DNA of 18,800 nucleotides from assembly GCA_964486825.1 (NCBI GenBank), contig CAZAQS010000077.1:1-18800 (forward strand). The letters run 5' to 3'. This DNA comes from CAZAQS01 sp964486825 (GTDB taxonomy: Bacteria > Chloroflexota > Anaerolineae > Anaerolineales > UBA4823). This document shows, one piece after another, positions 1-7,587 of the stretch; the first letter of the stretch is position 1, and every line of letters starts with the position of its first letter. The translations under genes were made by a program, and so were the position numbers. Below the pieces are notes generated by a model. It was given only the letters and a program-made list of their open reading frames with translations, ran no database searches and had not been told where the DNA came from.

Positions 1-1
1 G

Positions 2-292
2 AAGTATTCCTTCATTTCCTGGAGAAAAGGATGCGATCCGGGAGATACCTTCGCCGATGTGATCAGCCTGTCGGGCGACTCGGTGTCCGTCTCGTCCAAC
101 CGCCAGATCGGCGAGCAGGTGATCGCCATTCCGGCGTCCCGTTTCGGCACGAAGAGCCTGTGGGTGATCACCGTCCAGAGGCAGGGCTCGTTGGAGACTT
201 ACGGCGACGACGTGTTCCTGAGTGCTGTCAGCTTGAGCTACTCGACGCAACCCTTAACCAGGGAAGTCTTCATGCCGGTTCTGCTCAAATAG
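2..292 (+). CDS. C-terminal fragment of a probable secreted protein (5' end outside window)
   Basis: An open frame enters from the left edge and stops with TAG at 290-292, giving about 96 visible residues. The fragment is rich in Ser, Val and Thr with alternating hydrophobic residues, as in a beta-sandwich domain, and it ends 'REVFMPVLLK'. A short tail of the form (V/I)-(Y/F)-(L/M)-P-x-x-(L/V)-(K/R) is common at the extreme C-terminus of extracellular Chloroflexota proteins. I use this as a weak phylum hint and a weak sign of secretion. No catalytic motif is visible and I do not recognise a family. An ATG lies at 59, but the frame is open and protein-like upstream of it, so this is most likely the end of a longer gene. 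The DNA is visibly GC-richer than the cluster to its right. It is convergent with the ABC ATPase gene and probably unrelated to it. Confidence 0.55.
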   Translation, partial: KYSFISWRKGCDPGDTFADVISLSGDSVSVSSNRQIGEQVIAIPASRFGTKSLWVITVQRQGSLETYGDDVFLSAVSLSYSTQPLTREVFMPVLLK

Positions 293-476
293 CAGGGCCT
301 GGTGAATCCCCCATAACCCCAGGAGTAGCTGTGGAGCTTCCTGCCGTGCTACCCAGGTTGAGCTGTCCATAGAGGTGAGCCTGGGGCGCAATGCCAGGGA
401 TGTGCTCTCGGACCTGGAGGTACGCATCAAAGAGACGCGCGAAGACGCCCCCGCATGTCGTGGTTGCCTGGCAATT

Positions 477-1514
477 TTAATCCAGGAATTTTTCAGCGTG
501 GTGGCATGCGACCCAGTGAGGGTTACCTGGATCGTTCATATTTCGGAATTCAGGATCTATTTCTCTACAGATATCGGTAGCATGCGGGCAGCGCGGGTGG
601 AAGCGACAGGCCGGAGGTGGGTTGGCAGGGTTAGGCACATCGCCCTCCAGGATTATTCTTTGTCGCTTGGCTTCTTTTTCGGGATCCGGTATGGGTATCG
701 CAGAGAGTAGAGCATGTGTGTAGGGGTGCAAGGGCCGTTCAAAAACCTCCTCCCTCGAGCTGAGCTCTACGATCCGGCCAAGATACATGACAGCCACCCT
801 ATCACTTATATAGCTCACCATGGAAAGATCGTGAGCAATAAAGAGGTAGGTGAGCCCCAATTCTGTCTTTAAATCATCCAGCAGGTTTACGATCTGGGCC
901 TGAATTGAGACATCTAGCGCCGAGATTGGCTCATCTGCGACTATAAAGGATGGATTCGTCGCAAGGGCGCGTGCGATCCCAACCCTCTGGCGCTGCCCTC
1001 CTGAGAACTCGTGTGGGTAGCGGTTTATATAGAAAGGGTTTAGGCCGACCAGCTGTAATAGTTCTTTTACCCGTTTTTTTCGATCGTTTGAAGCGCCGAT
1101 TTTATGGATAAGTAATGGTTCACTAATAATATTCCCAATCGTCATTCGCGGGTTGAGAGATGCGTATGGGTCTTGAAAGATCATCTGCATATTTCGCCGG
1201 GCCCTGCGTAACTTCTCTGGGCTCAGGTTTGTCAGGTCTGTCCCCTCTAGGATGACCTTTCCTGCGGTCGGCAAGTAGAGCTGAAGTATCGTACGAGCTG
1301 CTGTAGATTTTCCACACCCGCTCTCACCAACCAGGCCTAATGTTTCACCTTTGAAGATATCGAAACTGATCCCATCGACCGCCTGGACTGTGCCCACCTG
1401 GCGTCGCAACAACCCTCTTCGGACTGGGAAATGTTTCTTTAATCCCTGCACTTTGACGAGAACCTGCTTCTCGTCGATCCTATTGATGCTTGTTGTTTGT
1501 AGATCAGTGTCCAC
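477..1514 (-). CDS. Oligopeptide/dipeptide ABC transporter ATPase, DppF/OppF type
   Basis: ATP-hydrolysing subunit of a peptide/nickel-family ABC importer, expected on the cytoplasmic face of the permease pair. The 345 residues are full length. Visible motifs are Walker A GESGCGKST (63-71), Q-loop FQDP (113-116), signature SGGQRQR (171-177), Walker B IVADEPISALD (191-201) and H-loop AHD (227-229). The C-terminal oligo_HPY region begins near LHPYT (262) and carries four cysteines (303, 309, 316, 337) spaced C-x5-C-x6-C-x20-C; such clusters bind Fe-S in some Dpp ATPases. Its ATG lies inside the end of the DppD-type gene (11-bp overlap), so the two are translationally coupled. It is the last gene of the leftward operon starting at 4965. 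The partner permeases and binding protein are absent from the window. The substrate cannot be told from the ATPase; peptides or related amino compounds are likely from context. Confidence 0.93.
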   Translation of the reverse strand: MDTDLQTTSINRIDEKQVLVKVQGLKKHFPVRRGLLRRQVGTVQAVDGISFDIFKGETLGLVGESGCGKSTAARTILQLYLPTAGKVILEGTDLTNLSPEKLRRARRNMQMIFQDPYASLNPRMTIGNIISEPLLIHKIGASNDRKKRVKELLQLVGLNPFYINRYPHEFSGGQRQRVGIARALATNPSFIVADEPISALDVSIQAQIVNLLDDLKTELGLTYLFIAHDLSMVSYISDRVAVMYLGRIVELSSREEVFERPLHPYTHALLSAIPIPDPEKEAKRQRIILEGDVPNPANPPPACRFHPRCPHATDICREIDPEFRNMNDPGNPHWVACHHAEKFLD

Positions 1515-2508
1515 TAGTTTCTATCAATCTATCTGAACGCACGTCTTCCCATCGCCAGCATGCTGATTGGTGCGCCTCCTTGACTTTTAGCAAAGGTGGA
1601 TTTTCTTGCCAGCATTTGCTAACAGAATATTGGCAGCGCGGTGCAAAGGGGCAGTAATCTGTTTTTTCGAGCAGATCGGGCAACACGCCTTCAATCGAGT
1701 CCAGTCGTCTTTGTTCCCTCGATGTTATCGTCGGGATAGATTGTAACAAGCCTTTGGTGTAAGGATGGCTGGTTTTCTTGTATAGATCGTGAACTGGAGC
1801 CTTTTCGATGATGTAACCGGCATACATCACGGCAACTTTATCCACCAGGCCTGCAACAACACCCAGATCGTGGGTTATCCAGATGATGGCCATGCCCAAT
1901 TTGGCTTGCAGCTCTTTGACCAGTTCGATTATTTGTGCTTGAATGGTTACGTCAAGAGCGGTAGTTGGTTCGTCCGCAATCAGCAAGGATGGGTTACAGG
2001 AAAGGGCCATGGCAATCATGACTCGTTGGCGTTGCCCGCCGGAAAACTGGTGAGGGTAATTTGACAACCGCCCCTCAGCATTTGGTATCCCCACCAGTCT
2101 TAACATTTCGAGCGCTTTCTCCTTTGCTTGCCCGTCTTCGAGTCCCAAGTGTAGTTTCATTGCTTCCGTCATCTGCCTGCCGATCGTGAGCACCGGGTTT
2201 AGGGAAGTCATGGGATCCTGGAAAATCATTCCAATTTCCCGGCCTCGGATATTTCGCATTTCCCGGGAAGATAGCTTAAGTAGATCTTGACCTTTGTAGA
2301 TTACGGTTCCATTTTCGATTCGGCCAGGTGGGCTGGGTATCAACCTTAAAACCGAGAGGACTCCTACAGATTTACCAGAACCACTCTCGCCCACAATAGC
2401 CATCGATTCCCCCAGCTCCAGCTCATAAGAAATTCCATTGACAGCATGAATGACTCCATCCTGTGTATAAAATCTTGTGACGAGATCACGTACTTCCAGT
2501 AAATACAT
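1504..2508 (-). CDS. Oligopeptide/dipeptide ABC transporter ATPase, DppD/OppD type
   Basis: Second ATPase of the same importer, forming the usual DppD-DppF heterodimer. The 334 residues contain Walker A GESGSGKS (40-47), Q-loop FQDP (96-99), signature SGGQRQR (156-162), Walker B LLIADEPTTALD (175-186) and H-loop THD (212-214). The SHPYTKGLL segment near 247 opens the oligo_HPY domain, with cysteines 286, 292, 299 and 317 spaced C-x5-C-x6-C-x17-C, matching the first two spacings of its partner. The start ATG has no convincing Shine-Dalgarno sequence. It lies 119 bp after the M24 gene stop in the same direction, and I see no promoter or operator copy in that gap, so readthrough from the operon promoter near 5040 is likely. 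The stop overlaps the start of the DppF-type gene. Family assignment is secure; the transported substrate is not known. Confidence 0.93.
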   Translation of the reverse strand: MYLLEVRDLVTRFYTQDGVIHAVNGISYELELGESMAIVGESGSGKSVGVLSVLRLIPSPPGRIENGTVIYKGQDLLKLSSREMRNIRGREIGMIFQDPMTSLNPVLTIGRQMTEAMKLHLGLEDGQAKEKALEMLRLVGIPNAEGRLSNYPHQFSGGQRQRVMIAMALSCNPSLLIADEPTTALDVTIQAQIIELVKELQAKLGMAIIWITHDLGVVAGLVDKVAVMYAGYIIEKAPVHDLYKKTSHPYTKGLLQSIPTITSREQRRLDSIEGVLPDLLEKTDYCPFAPRCQYSVSKCWQENPPLLKVKEAHQSACWRWEDVRSDRLIETSGH

Positions 2509-2627
2509 TACTTAAGGCACTTTCTTTTGGGTAATTCTTCTATTCCACATCATTGGATTTGTTACGTTCCTGCAATTAATGGCGTTTTCATACCCTATAA
2601 GGCATTACCTCTATCGGATCAGGTGAT

Positions 2628-3833
2628 CTATCGGAAAATATGGAGCTCTTTAGGAAAGGTACTTAGGACCTCGTGCCCATTTTCCGTTACGAGGACAACG
2701 TCTTCGATTGCAAAGTTGCCGATCTTATGGTCAGGTTGGTCCCAAAATATTGGCTCTACCGTCAATATCATGTTCGGCTGTGCAATCACTTCGCTGCCCC
2801 TGGCAATTGAAGGGGGTTCGTGAACATCCAAACCCAAGCCATGCCCTACACGCTCTAGACCTGGCACATGTTGTTCGAAACCTCTTTCCAGGAGAACATT
2901 GTAACAAGCATCAAAGATTTCATGAAGTTTGACTCCAGGCCTGATCATATCAACCCCGGCTTGCTGGGATGCAAGCTCCGCCTCAAAGAAATGAAGCTGT
3001 TCGGGGCTGGGCTTTCCTACACTTGCCATTCTCATGAAGTCTGACCAGTAATGTTTGTAGTTACCACCCACATCTACGACAACAAGTTCACCCTCGTTCA
3101 TTGGCTTATCAAAGGGTTCAACATTGACCATCCCATACTTCATCTCTCCGGAGCGGACCATGAGAAAACCTGGCAATTCTTCCGTTTCGATAGCTAGCTC
3201 AGCCATAATTATTCCGGCTAATTGCCTTTCCGTCATGCCGGGGTAAGCTGCACTGAATCCTTTTTCGAAGGCCCTGTTGGTAGCATCACAGACTTTTCGT
3301 ATAGCCTTTACTTCCCGATCTGATTTGATAATTCGCAAATCCCAGAGTAGAGGTCCGGCGTCCTGGCATTTGGCCCCGGATATGCTGGCGGTAAGCGCCT
3401 GGAAGTCTTCCTGCGACATTCCCATCCGGTGTCCATACCCAAGCTCTAGACCGATTACGCCCCTTTCCACCCCCAGTTCTTTGCATGCATTCGTAAAAGC
3501 AGTAATCGGATCAGGTGCTGCATCCTTTCTTCTCCACCCGCCCCATGGACGAAGTTCTTCAACCCAAGAGCTATGGTAGGAAACATCATAGAGGGTTTCC
3601 GGAATTATCGAAATCACAGGCTTGTTTTTATCTCTCGGGATCACCATACCCATGGGGCGGTGCTTGGAGTTCCATCCAATCGTACGGATACCTGAAAAGT
3701 AAATTACGTTTTCTTTCGAAGTGAGTAGCAATGCATCAAAACCGCGCTTATCCATCTCAACTTGAGCTTTTTCGATACGAGACAAGAATTCTTCTGTCGG
3801 AAAGAATGCATGGGCAGGTTGGCGAGAAGTCAT
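2628..3833 (-). CDS. M24 creatinase/Xaa-Pro aminopeptidase-fold metallohydrolase
   Basis: Pita-bread-fold hydrolase of the creatinase/prolidase group, expected to be cytosolic with two metal ions. Residues 1 to about 170 form a creatinase-type N-terminal domain and the rest is catalytic. All five family metal ligands are visible in 401-residue numbering: D254 (VDVGG), D265 (WSDFM), H331 (GHGLG), E360 (VEPIF) and E377 (IEDVV). The usual SDxTR motif is changed to SDFMR. I chose the ATG at 3833 because GGAG lies 9 nt upstream; the more upstream in-frame ATG at 3851 would place that ribosome site inside the gene. It follows the opine-dehydrogenase gene by 55 bp and precedes the transporter ATPases. 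The family cleaves Xaa-Pro peptides but also creatine, ectoine and DMSP, so the substrate is open. It is clearly more distant from the other two M24 proteins here than those are from each other. Confidence 0.88.
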   Translation of the reverse strand: MTSRQPAHAFFPTEEFLSRIEKAQVEMDKRGFDALLLTSKENVIYFSGIRTIGWNSKHRPMGMVIPRDKNKPVISIIPETLYDVSYHSSWVEELRPWGGWRRKDAAPDPITAFTNACKELGVERGVIGLELGYGHRMGMSQEDFQALTASISGAKCQDAGPLLWDLRIIKSDREVKAIRKVCDATNRAFEKGFSAAYPGMTERQLAGIIMAELAIETEELPGFLMVRSGEMKYGMVNVEPFDKPMNEGELVVVDVGGNYKHYWSDFMRMASVGKPSPEQLHFFEAELASQQAGVDMIRPGVKLHEIFDACYNVLLERGFEQHVPGLERVGHGLGLDVHEPPSIARGSEVIAQPNMILTVEPIFWDQPDHKIGNFAIEDVVLVTENGHEVLSTFPKELHIFR

Positions 3834-3888
3834 AATTAAGGTCTCCTTCACTAGATTTTATTTTTTGTTGTTCATCCTACAAAGGTTC

Positions 3889-4965
3889 TCAGGCAGGTCT
3901 TTGGCCCGTTTCCAGGTAATACAGGACCCCATTCCGGTCCAGGCCTGACAGGCCTAGTTTTTCTACAGTTCTTCCTTCTTCCCAAAAGTTTTTTTGTTCT
4001 ACTTCTGAAAGTACGTAATTGATGCTGTCACTGATAGGTGTTGGTATTTTGAGTAGACTACCTAAAGAAGAATAAAGCACTGTTCCATAAGGGACATCCT
4101 CTGTGATATAACGATCCCAAATCTTATCTCGAAGGCCAAATGGCTCACCCTTCTTTCGGTAAACGTGCGGTCCGCTACCTGTTTCACGGTAAAGATCATC
4201 GATAGGGACCACATCTAAACCTAAGATCTGTTGCAGAGCCATTTTTTCTTTGTCTACTGCATCCATCAACCGCAAGACGCCGGGAGTCATTCCTTCGTTC
4301 ATGATCGAAAGCATGCCCTCAGCGCGCTCGACTGCCGCGTAGTTTAGTAGCATTGGCGCCGGATGGATCAGGAAATTTGGGTTATTGAGACCTGGGTCCA
4401 AGACGTTAGGTTTTGGAATAAGCTTTAGCGTGTTGCCGATCGTTTCGACTAAACGACCTGTATTACGTCCAGGGAAGGCGGATGTGCGCAATGTTGAAGG
4501 CAGCTTGATGCGGAGCTTGTCGCTGCTTACCATGCGTGCTGATTGGGGCAAGGTCACGGTTTCTCCCAGCAAAACATCATCCAGGCTGATACCAGCCTGC
4601 TGAAGGAGCAACCCGATTTCCAGGGAGCCCGCTGAGCCTGTCAAAAGGAGAAGGATATGTCCATTGCGCAGGTAGGGAATACAGGCTTCAACCATGGAAC
4701 GTTGCCCATAGCCTGGTACAGCAACTAAAATCAAATCGACGTCTTTCATGGCCACAGAAATGTCGGTAGTAACCACAGGCAGTGGAACAAACTCTTCTCC
4801 CAGGTCACCCTCGATGTCTACGCCACCCCTTTCTCGGAGGGGTTGTAGCCTGGCAGATGAGCGATTGTACAGGTGGGCTCGGTAGCCTCGCCTTGCCAGA
4901 ACTGCTGCGGCAGCAATACCCCCCGGACCAGCTCCCAAAACAGCAACACATTCGATATTTGGCAT
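3889..4965 (-). CDS. NAD(P)-dependent opine (octopine/nopaline) dehydrogenase-family protein
   Basis: Reductase or dehydrogenase of the opine dehydrogenase family, which interconverts an N-(carboxyalkyl) amino acid with an amino acid plus a 2-oxo acid using NAD(P). The 358 residues begin with a Rossmann motif, GAGPGG (11-16). The C-terminal opine-dehydrogenase domain has NPNFLIHPAP (195-204), whose H201 matches the family catalytic histidine, and 'RYITEDVPYG' (285-294) with D290 as the likely partner aspartate. The start is well supported: AAGGAAGGA lies just upstream of the ATG. It is the first gene of the leftward operon, about 70 bp below a promoter with a cluster operator at 5020-5032. 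Whether it runs in the oxidative (catabolic) or reductive direction cannot be told; grouping with importer ATPases and a hydrolase favours catabolism. A related ketopantoate-reductase-like role is less likely, given the family-specific histidine and EDVPYG motif. Confidence 0.85.
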   Translation of the reverse strand: MPNIECVAVLGAGPGGIAAAAVLARRGYRAHLYNRSSARLQPLRERGGVDIEGDLGEEFVPLPVVTTDISVAMKDVDLILVAVPGYGQRSMVEACIPYLRNGHILLLLTGSAGSLEIGLLLQQAGISLDDVLLGETVTLPQSARMVSSDKLRIKLPSTLRTSAFPGRNTGRLVETIGNTLKLIPKPNVLDPGLNNPNFLIHPAPMLLNYAAVERAEGMLSIMNEGMTPGVLRLMDAVDKEKMALQQILGLDVVPIDDLYRETGSGPHVYRKKGEPFGLRDKIWDRYITEDVPYGTVLYSSLGSLLKIPTPISDSINYVLSEVEQKNFWEEGRTVEKLGLSGLDRNGVLYYLETGQRPA

Positions 4966-5019
4966 CGTTCCTTCCTTTACTGGGAAGCCTTCAAGGTGTT
5001 CCGTTGTTATAATAGTATA

Positions 5020-5032
5020 CTGGTCTAACCAG
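5020..5032. promoter_or_regulatory. GntR/FadR-type operator, copy 1 (CTGGTCTAACCAG)
   Basis: Inverted repeat with 5-bp arms CTGGT/ACCAG around CTA, preceded by AGTATA. It lies just downstream of the predicted start site (about 5034) of the leftward operon, where a bound repressor would block transcription. It is identical over 13 bp to copy 3. Its centre is 114 bp from copy 2, close to 11 helical turns, which would allow looping between the divergent promoters (inference). Confidence 0.85.
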
Positions 5033-5040
5033 GTGGATTA

Positions 5041-5046
5041 ATTATA
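5041..5046 (-). promoter_or_regulatory. Extended -10 promoter element of the leftward opine-dehydrogenase operon
   Basis: On the minus strand the sequence reads TGCTATAAT, a perfect TATAAT with an extended -10 TG. The -35 region is AT-rich and poor (no good TTGACA), consistent with an extended -10 promoter. The predicted start is near 5034, immediately before operator copy 1. Confidence 0.6.
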
Positions 5047-5094
5047 GCACAAATTTTTGATGCTTAAAAATAAAGCTAGATATAGCCAGCCTAC

Positions 5095-5123
5095 TTGACA
5101 TGAGACTGCTTTTATAATATAGT
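5095..5123 (+). promoter_or_regulatory. Sigma70-type promoter of the MLE-LLM operon
   Basis: TTGACA (5095-5100), a 17-bp spacer, then TATAGT (5118-5123): a perfect -35 and a five-of-six -10. Transcription should start near 5130, so operator copy 2 (5134-5146) covers the first transcribed bases. A perfect TATAAT at 5113-5118 is only 12 bp from this -35 and is less likely to be the working -10. Confidence 0.7.
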
Positions 5124-5133
5124 AAATAGTATA

Positions 5134-5146
5134 CTGGTCCAACCAG
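5134..5146. promoter_or_regulatory. GntR/FadR-type operator, copy 2 (CTGGTCCAACCAG)
   Basis: Same inverted repeat with centre CCA in place of CTA. The preceding AATAGTATA matches the bases before copy 1, so the shared block is longer than the palindrome. It sits at about +5 to +17 of the rightward promoter, a typical repressor position, and belongs to the MLE-LLM operon. Confidence 0.85.
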
Positions 5147-5212
5147 ACAAACAGGATTGGGGAGAAGCCATAGAAATAGGATCTGATATAAATACAAAAG
5201 GAGTTAAGGCTA

Positions 5213-6352
5213 ATGAAAATAGTTGCAGCTGATATCCAATCAACGCGCATTCCGGTAATTCGCGCCCACCAAATGGCGATTGGAACGACTCATTTTCAGG
5301 AAAATGTGATTGTCCGGTTGACAAGTGAAGATGGGATCGTAGGGATTGGCGAAGCGCCGCATATGGTTGGCCATTCTCAGCTCGGTGAGACCCCTCATAC
5401 GGTTCGTGTGATTTTACGCCACAAATTGATCCCTGCCGTTTTGGGCCTTAGCGCCCTCGACCAGGAGGGTATTACTGTCGCTTTAGATCGGGCAGTTCCC
5501 GGAAATTTAAGAGCGAAGGGCGCATTGGTGATGGCTGCCTATGATTTAGCCGGGAAATTTCTCAATACCCCTGTATACAATCTACTCGGTGGTAAGGTGC
5601 GGGAATCCATTCCATTGAGCTGGTCGCTTCCAATTGTGGAGATAGAAAAAGCAGTTGAAGAAGGGCTGGAAATGGTTGGCCGTGGGTGGCGAATACTGAA
5701 AATCAAAGTAGGCCGGCCGGATCCAGATGATGACGCAAAAATGGCGCTTGCTCTTAGGAAAGCGGTTGGCGACGATATTCGAATTCGGGCCGACGCCAAC
5801 CAGGCTTACGACCTGAAGACCGCCATGCGTGTGCTGCACAAAATGGAACAGGCCAATCTTGAGTTTATGGAACAGCCGGTTCATCGCGACGACCTGGAGG
5901 GATTGGCCGAAGTTACCAGGCAATCTCCAATTCCGATAATGGCTGATGAAGCCGCCAAAACCCTTGAAAGCCTGGCTATGATTGCCAGGCTACGCGCCGC
6001 GGACTATGTCAGCATTTATGTCATCGGACCCGGAGGCCTGGTTAATTCCAAGAAGATGGCAGCCATCGCCCAGGCCCATCGCATGCGTGGTTACGTGGGT
6101 GGCGCTTTGGAAAGTGTAATCGGCGCCAGCTCGGGATTGCATCTTGCCGCCTCTAGCCCGGCCATTGACCTGGGCTGCGAAATGGGCGGCCAATTTCTCC
6201 TCAAAGATGACATAGGAACCAGTTCTCTGCAAATGGAAGATGGCGCCTTGGTAGTGCCAACTGGACCAGGCCTGGGGATTGAACTGGATGAGTCGAAACT
6301 CGATATGTACCGGGAAGGTGAAGTGGAACGGATTTCAGGCGAGGATCGCTAA
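5213..6352 (+). CDS. Mandelate racemase/muconate lactonizing enzyme-family (enolase superfamily) protein
   Basis: Enolase-superfamily enzyme, which abstracts a proton alpha to a carboxylate with Mg2+. An N-terminal capping domain (about 1-125) is followed by the barrel (about 140-350). The MLE-type KxK pair is K163 and K165 (LKIKVG). Metal ligands are D194 (RADANQ), E220 (FMEQP) and D245 (MADEA). The second catalytic lysine of MLE-type members, normally four residues before a x-GG motif on the sixth strand, is replaced: the stretch reads SIYVIGPGG, with Y269 at that position. The enzyme may therefore use one-base chemistry such as a dehydration or lactone reaction instead of two-base racemisation (inference). 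GAGTTAAGG precedes the ATG at 5213. It is the first gene of the rightward operon under operator copy 2, followed 20 bp later by an LLM oxidoreductase. The substrate is unknown; dipeptide epimerase or hydroxyproline dehydratase relatives are possible. Confidence 0.87.
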   Translation: MKIVAADIQSTRIPVIRAHQMAIGTTHFQENVIVRLTSEDGIVGIGEAPHMVGHSQLGETPHTVRVILRHKLIPAVLGLSALDQEGITVALDRAVPGNLRAKGALVMAAYDLAGKFLNTPVYNLLGGKVRESIPLSWSLPIVEIEKAVEEGLEMVGRGWRILKIKVGRPDPDDDAKMALALRKAVGDDIRIRADANQAYDLKTAMRVLHKMEQANLEFMEQPVHRDDLEGLAEVTRQSPIPIMADEAAKTLESLAMIARLRAADYVSIYVIGPGGLVNSKKMAAIAQAHRMRGYVGGALESVIGASSGLHLAASSPAIDLGCEMGGQFLLKDDIGTSSLQMEDGALVVPTGPGLGIELDESKLDMYREGEVERISGEDR

Positions 6353-6372
6353 ATTTCGAAAGGAATTGAAGG

Positions 6373-7374
6373 ATGAAATTCGGTTTTGGGCATGTCCCTG
6401 CGGAAAATTATAAGAACTTCGTCGAGTTGGTGCAGCTTGCTGAAGAATTGGGTTTTGACTTTGCCTGGGTTCCGGATCAGACCTTTTACCGCGATCCGTA
6501 CGTGATTATGGCAGCCCTTGCGCTATCTACAAGTCGCATAAATATTGGGCTGGGGGTTACAAATCCTTACACCAGACACCCTGCCATGGCGGCTCGTGCA
6601 GTTGGAGCTTTGAACGAAATGGCGCCAGGAAGAATTCATTTAGGTATCGGCGCCGGCAACCGGAAGGAATTGATTCATCCCCTCGGTTTAGACGGGTCCC
6701 ATCCTGGCGAAAAATGTCGTGAGATGGCGGAAATTGTAAAAGGCTTGCTATCCGGGAAGGAGATCCAGCATGAAGGTGAGCACTTCCTTGCCAGGGGGGT
6801 TGTCCTGAATTTTGATGCCGGGCCTGAGATTCCTGTTTATATTGCCGGGCGCGGCGCACTGGTCCTTCAAGCTGCCGGTCAGTCGGCTGATGGCGCCATT
6901 ATTGGGGGTTTATGCACCCCAAAGGGCATCGATTACGCTTTACGGCATATCGAATACGGCGCTTCCCTCTCTGGAAGGGACATGAGGCGCATGGAGATTG
7001 TCAGTTGGGTGACGATTCAGATTACAACCCGACGCGAGCAAGTATTGGAAAATATCCGTCCCGTAGTAGCTCATATCGTAGGCGGCGCGCCATTGGAGGT
7101 GCTCGAGGCAGTGGATCTGCCTATGGACATTGTGGATAAGATAAAAGGCGCTTACACCCGGGAAGGTTCTGCAGAAGCCGCTAAGTTTATATCCGAGGAA
7201 TTTATAGATGCTTTTACCATTATCGGAGACAGCCAAAGCTGTATTAACCGCATACAGGCCTTGTCCGATGCCGGCGTAACCCAATTATCCATGTTGATGC
7301 CCCCAGCCGGTGTTCAGGATCAACAAAAAATAATCAATCGCTTTGCGGAAGTTATTTTGCCTGAATTCAAGTGA
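6373..7374 (+). CDS. LLM-class (luciferase-like) flavin/F420-dependent oxidoreductase
   Basis: Luciferase-like monooxygenase-fold protein of the Mer/F420-type branch, 333 residues, a single TIM-barrel domain. Recognisable motifs are AWVPDQTF (31-38), NPYTRHP (64-70) and 'APGRIHLGIGAGNRKEL' (84-100), followed by the IPVYIAGRG region near 155-163. A Shine-Dalgarno stretch (AAGGAATTGAAGG) precedes the ATG, which is 20 bp after the MLE-like gene, so the two are co-transcribed. A second member of the same subfamily lies at 17760-18767 and shares all these motifs. Family members hydroxylate, open or reduce small N- or S-containing compounds with FMN or reduce substrates with F420; the sequence alone does not decide between them. 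Downstream is a relic of a RidA gene, so the operon may once have had three genes. No secretion signal is present; the protein is cytosolic. Confidence 0.88.
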   Translation: MKFGFGHVPAENYKNFVELVQLAEELGFDFAWVPDQTFYRDPYVIMAALALSTSRINIGLGVTNPYTRHPAMAARAVGALNEMAPGRIHLGIGAGNRKELIHPLGLDGSHPGEKCREMAEIVKGLLSGKEIQHEGEHFLARGVVLNFDAGPEIPVYIAGRGALVLQAAGQSADGAIIGGLCTPKGIDYALRHIEYGASLSGRDMRRMEIVSWVTIQITTRREQVLENIRPVVAHIVGGAPLEVLEAVDLPMDIVDKIKGAYTREGSAEAAKFISEEFIDAFTIIGDSQSCINRIQALSDAGVTQLSMLMPPAGVQDQQKIINRFAEVILPEFK

Positions 7375-7402
7375 ATTCACTTTCCCCGATTAAGGCAGGA
7401 AT

Positions 7403-7574
7403 AGGACAACAATCTTCATGAACAGGTAATGTTAATTTCGTAAACCAGCTCACCCAAAGAATGAGGTACAGGTATGTCCAAACTGAATTACCTGCTCGCA
7501 CCACAATCGAGGTGAGCGGTCTGGGATTGACTGCCGAAGTTGAAATTGATGCTGTTGCGGTCTATCGGGAATAA
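7403..7574 (+). pseudogene. Relic of a RidA/YjgF-family imine deaminase gene
   Basis: From 7461 to the TAA at 7572-7574 there is an in-frame stretch of 37 codons whose product contains 'ELPARTTIEVSGLGL' and 'EVEIDAVAVY'. This closely matches the C-terminus of RidA proteins (PARTTxEV... EIxAIAV). The preceding NEV of the family motif NEVYxxYF is visible in another frame (7460-7467), so a one-base loss lies near 7467-7470. An upstream 'RTTIF' (7403-7417), in the NEV frame and followed by stops, resembles the KTTVF strand of RidA; this part is less certain. The N-terminal half is not recognisable between the LLM stop and here. The relic sits just after the MLE-LLM operon and in the same direction. 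RidA proteins destroy reactive imine/enamine intermediates, which suits an operon making such compounds. An assembly error could explain the frameshift, but not the missing N-terminus. Confidence 0.7.
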
Positions 7575-7587
7575 TACAGCGGCCGAA

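Noticed and set aside
375..710. Open frame from a GTG at 375 running rightward
   Set aside because: Most of it is antisense to the well-supported DppF-type gene and I recognise no family; only the part before 477 is free of it.
3889..4965. Opine metallophore (staphylopine-like) biosynthesis suggested by the opine dehydrogenase and an exporter
   Set aside because: No nicotianamine-synthase-like gene or metallophore receptor is present, and the exporter is in another operon; the surrounding genes look catabolic.
7371..7380. Perfect palindrome GTGAATTCAC at the LLM stop codon
   Set aside because: It has no loop, is not followed by a U-run and does not recur; most likely chance.
7375..7587. Plain intergenic spacer between convergent genes
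   Set aside because: The + strand holds the recognisable C-terminus of a RidA-family protein, so it is recorded as a pseudogene.
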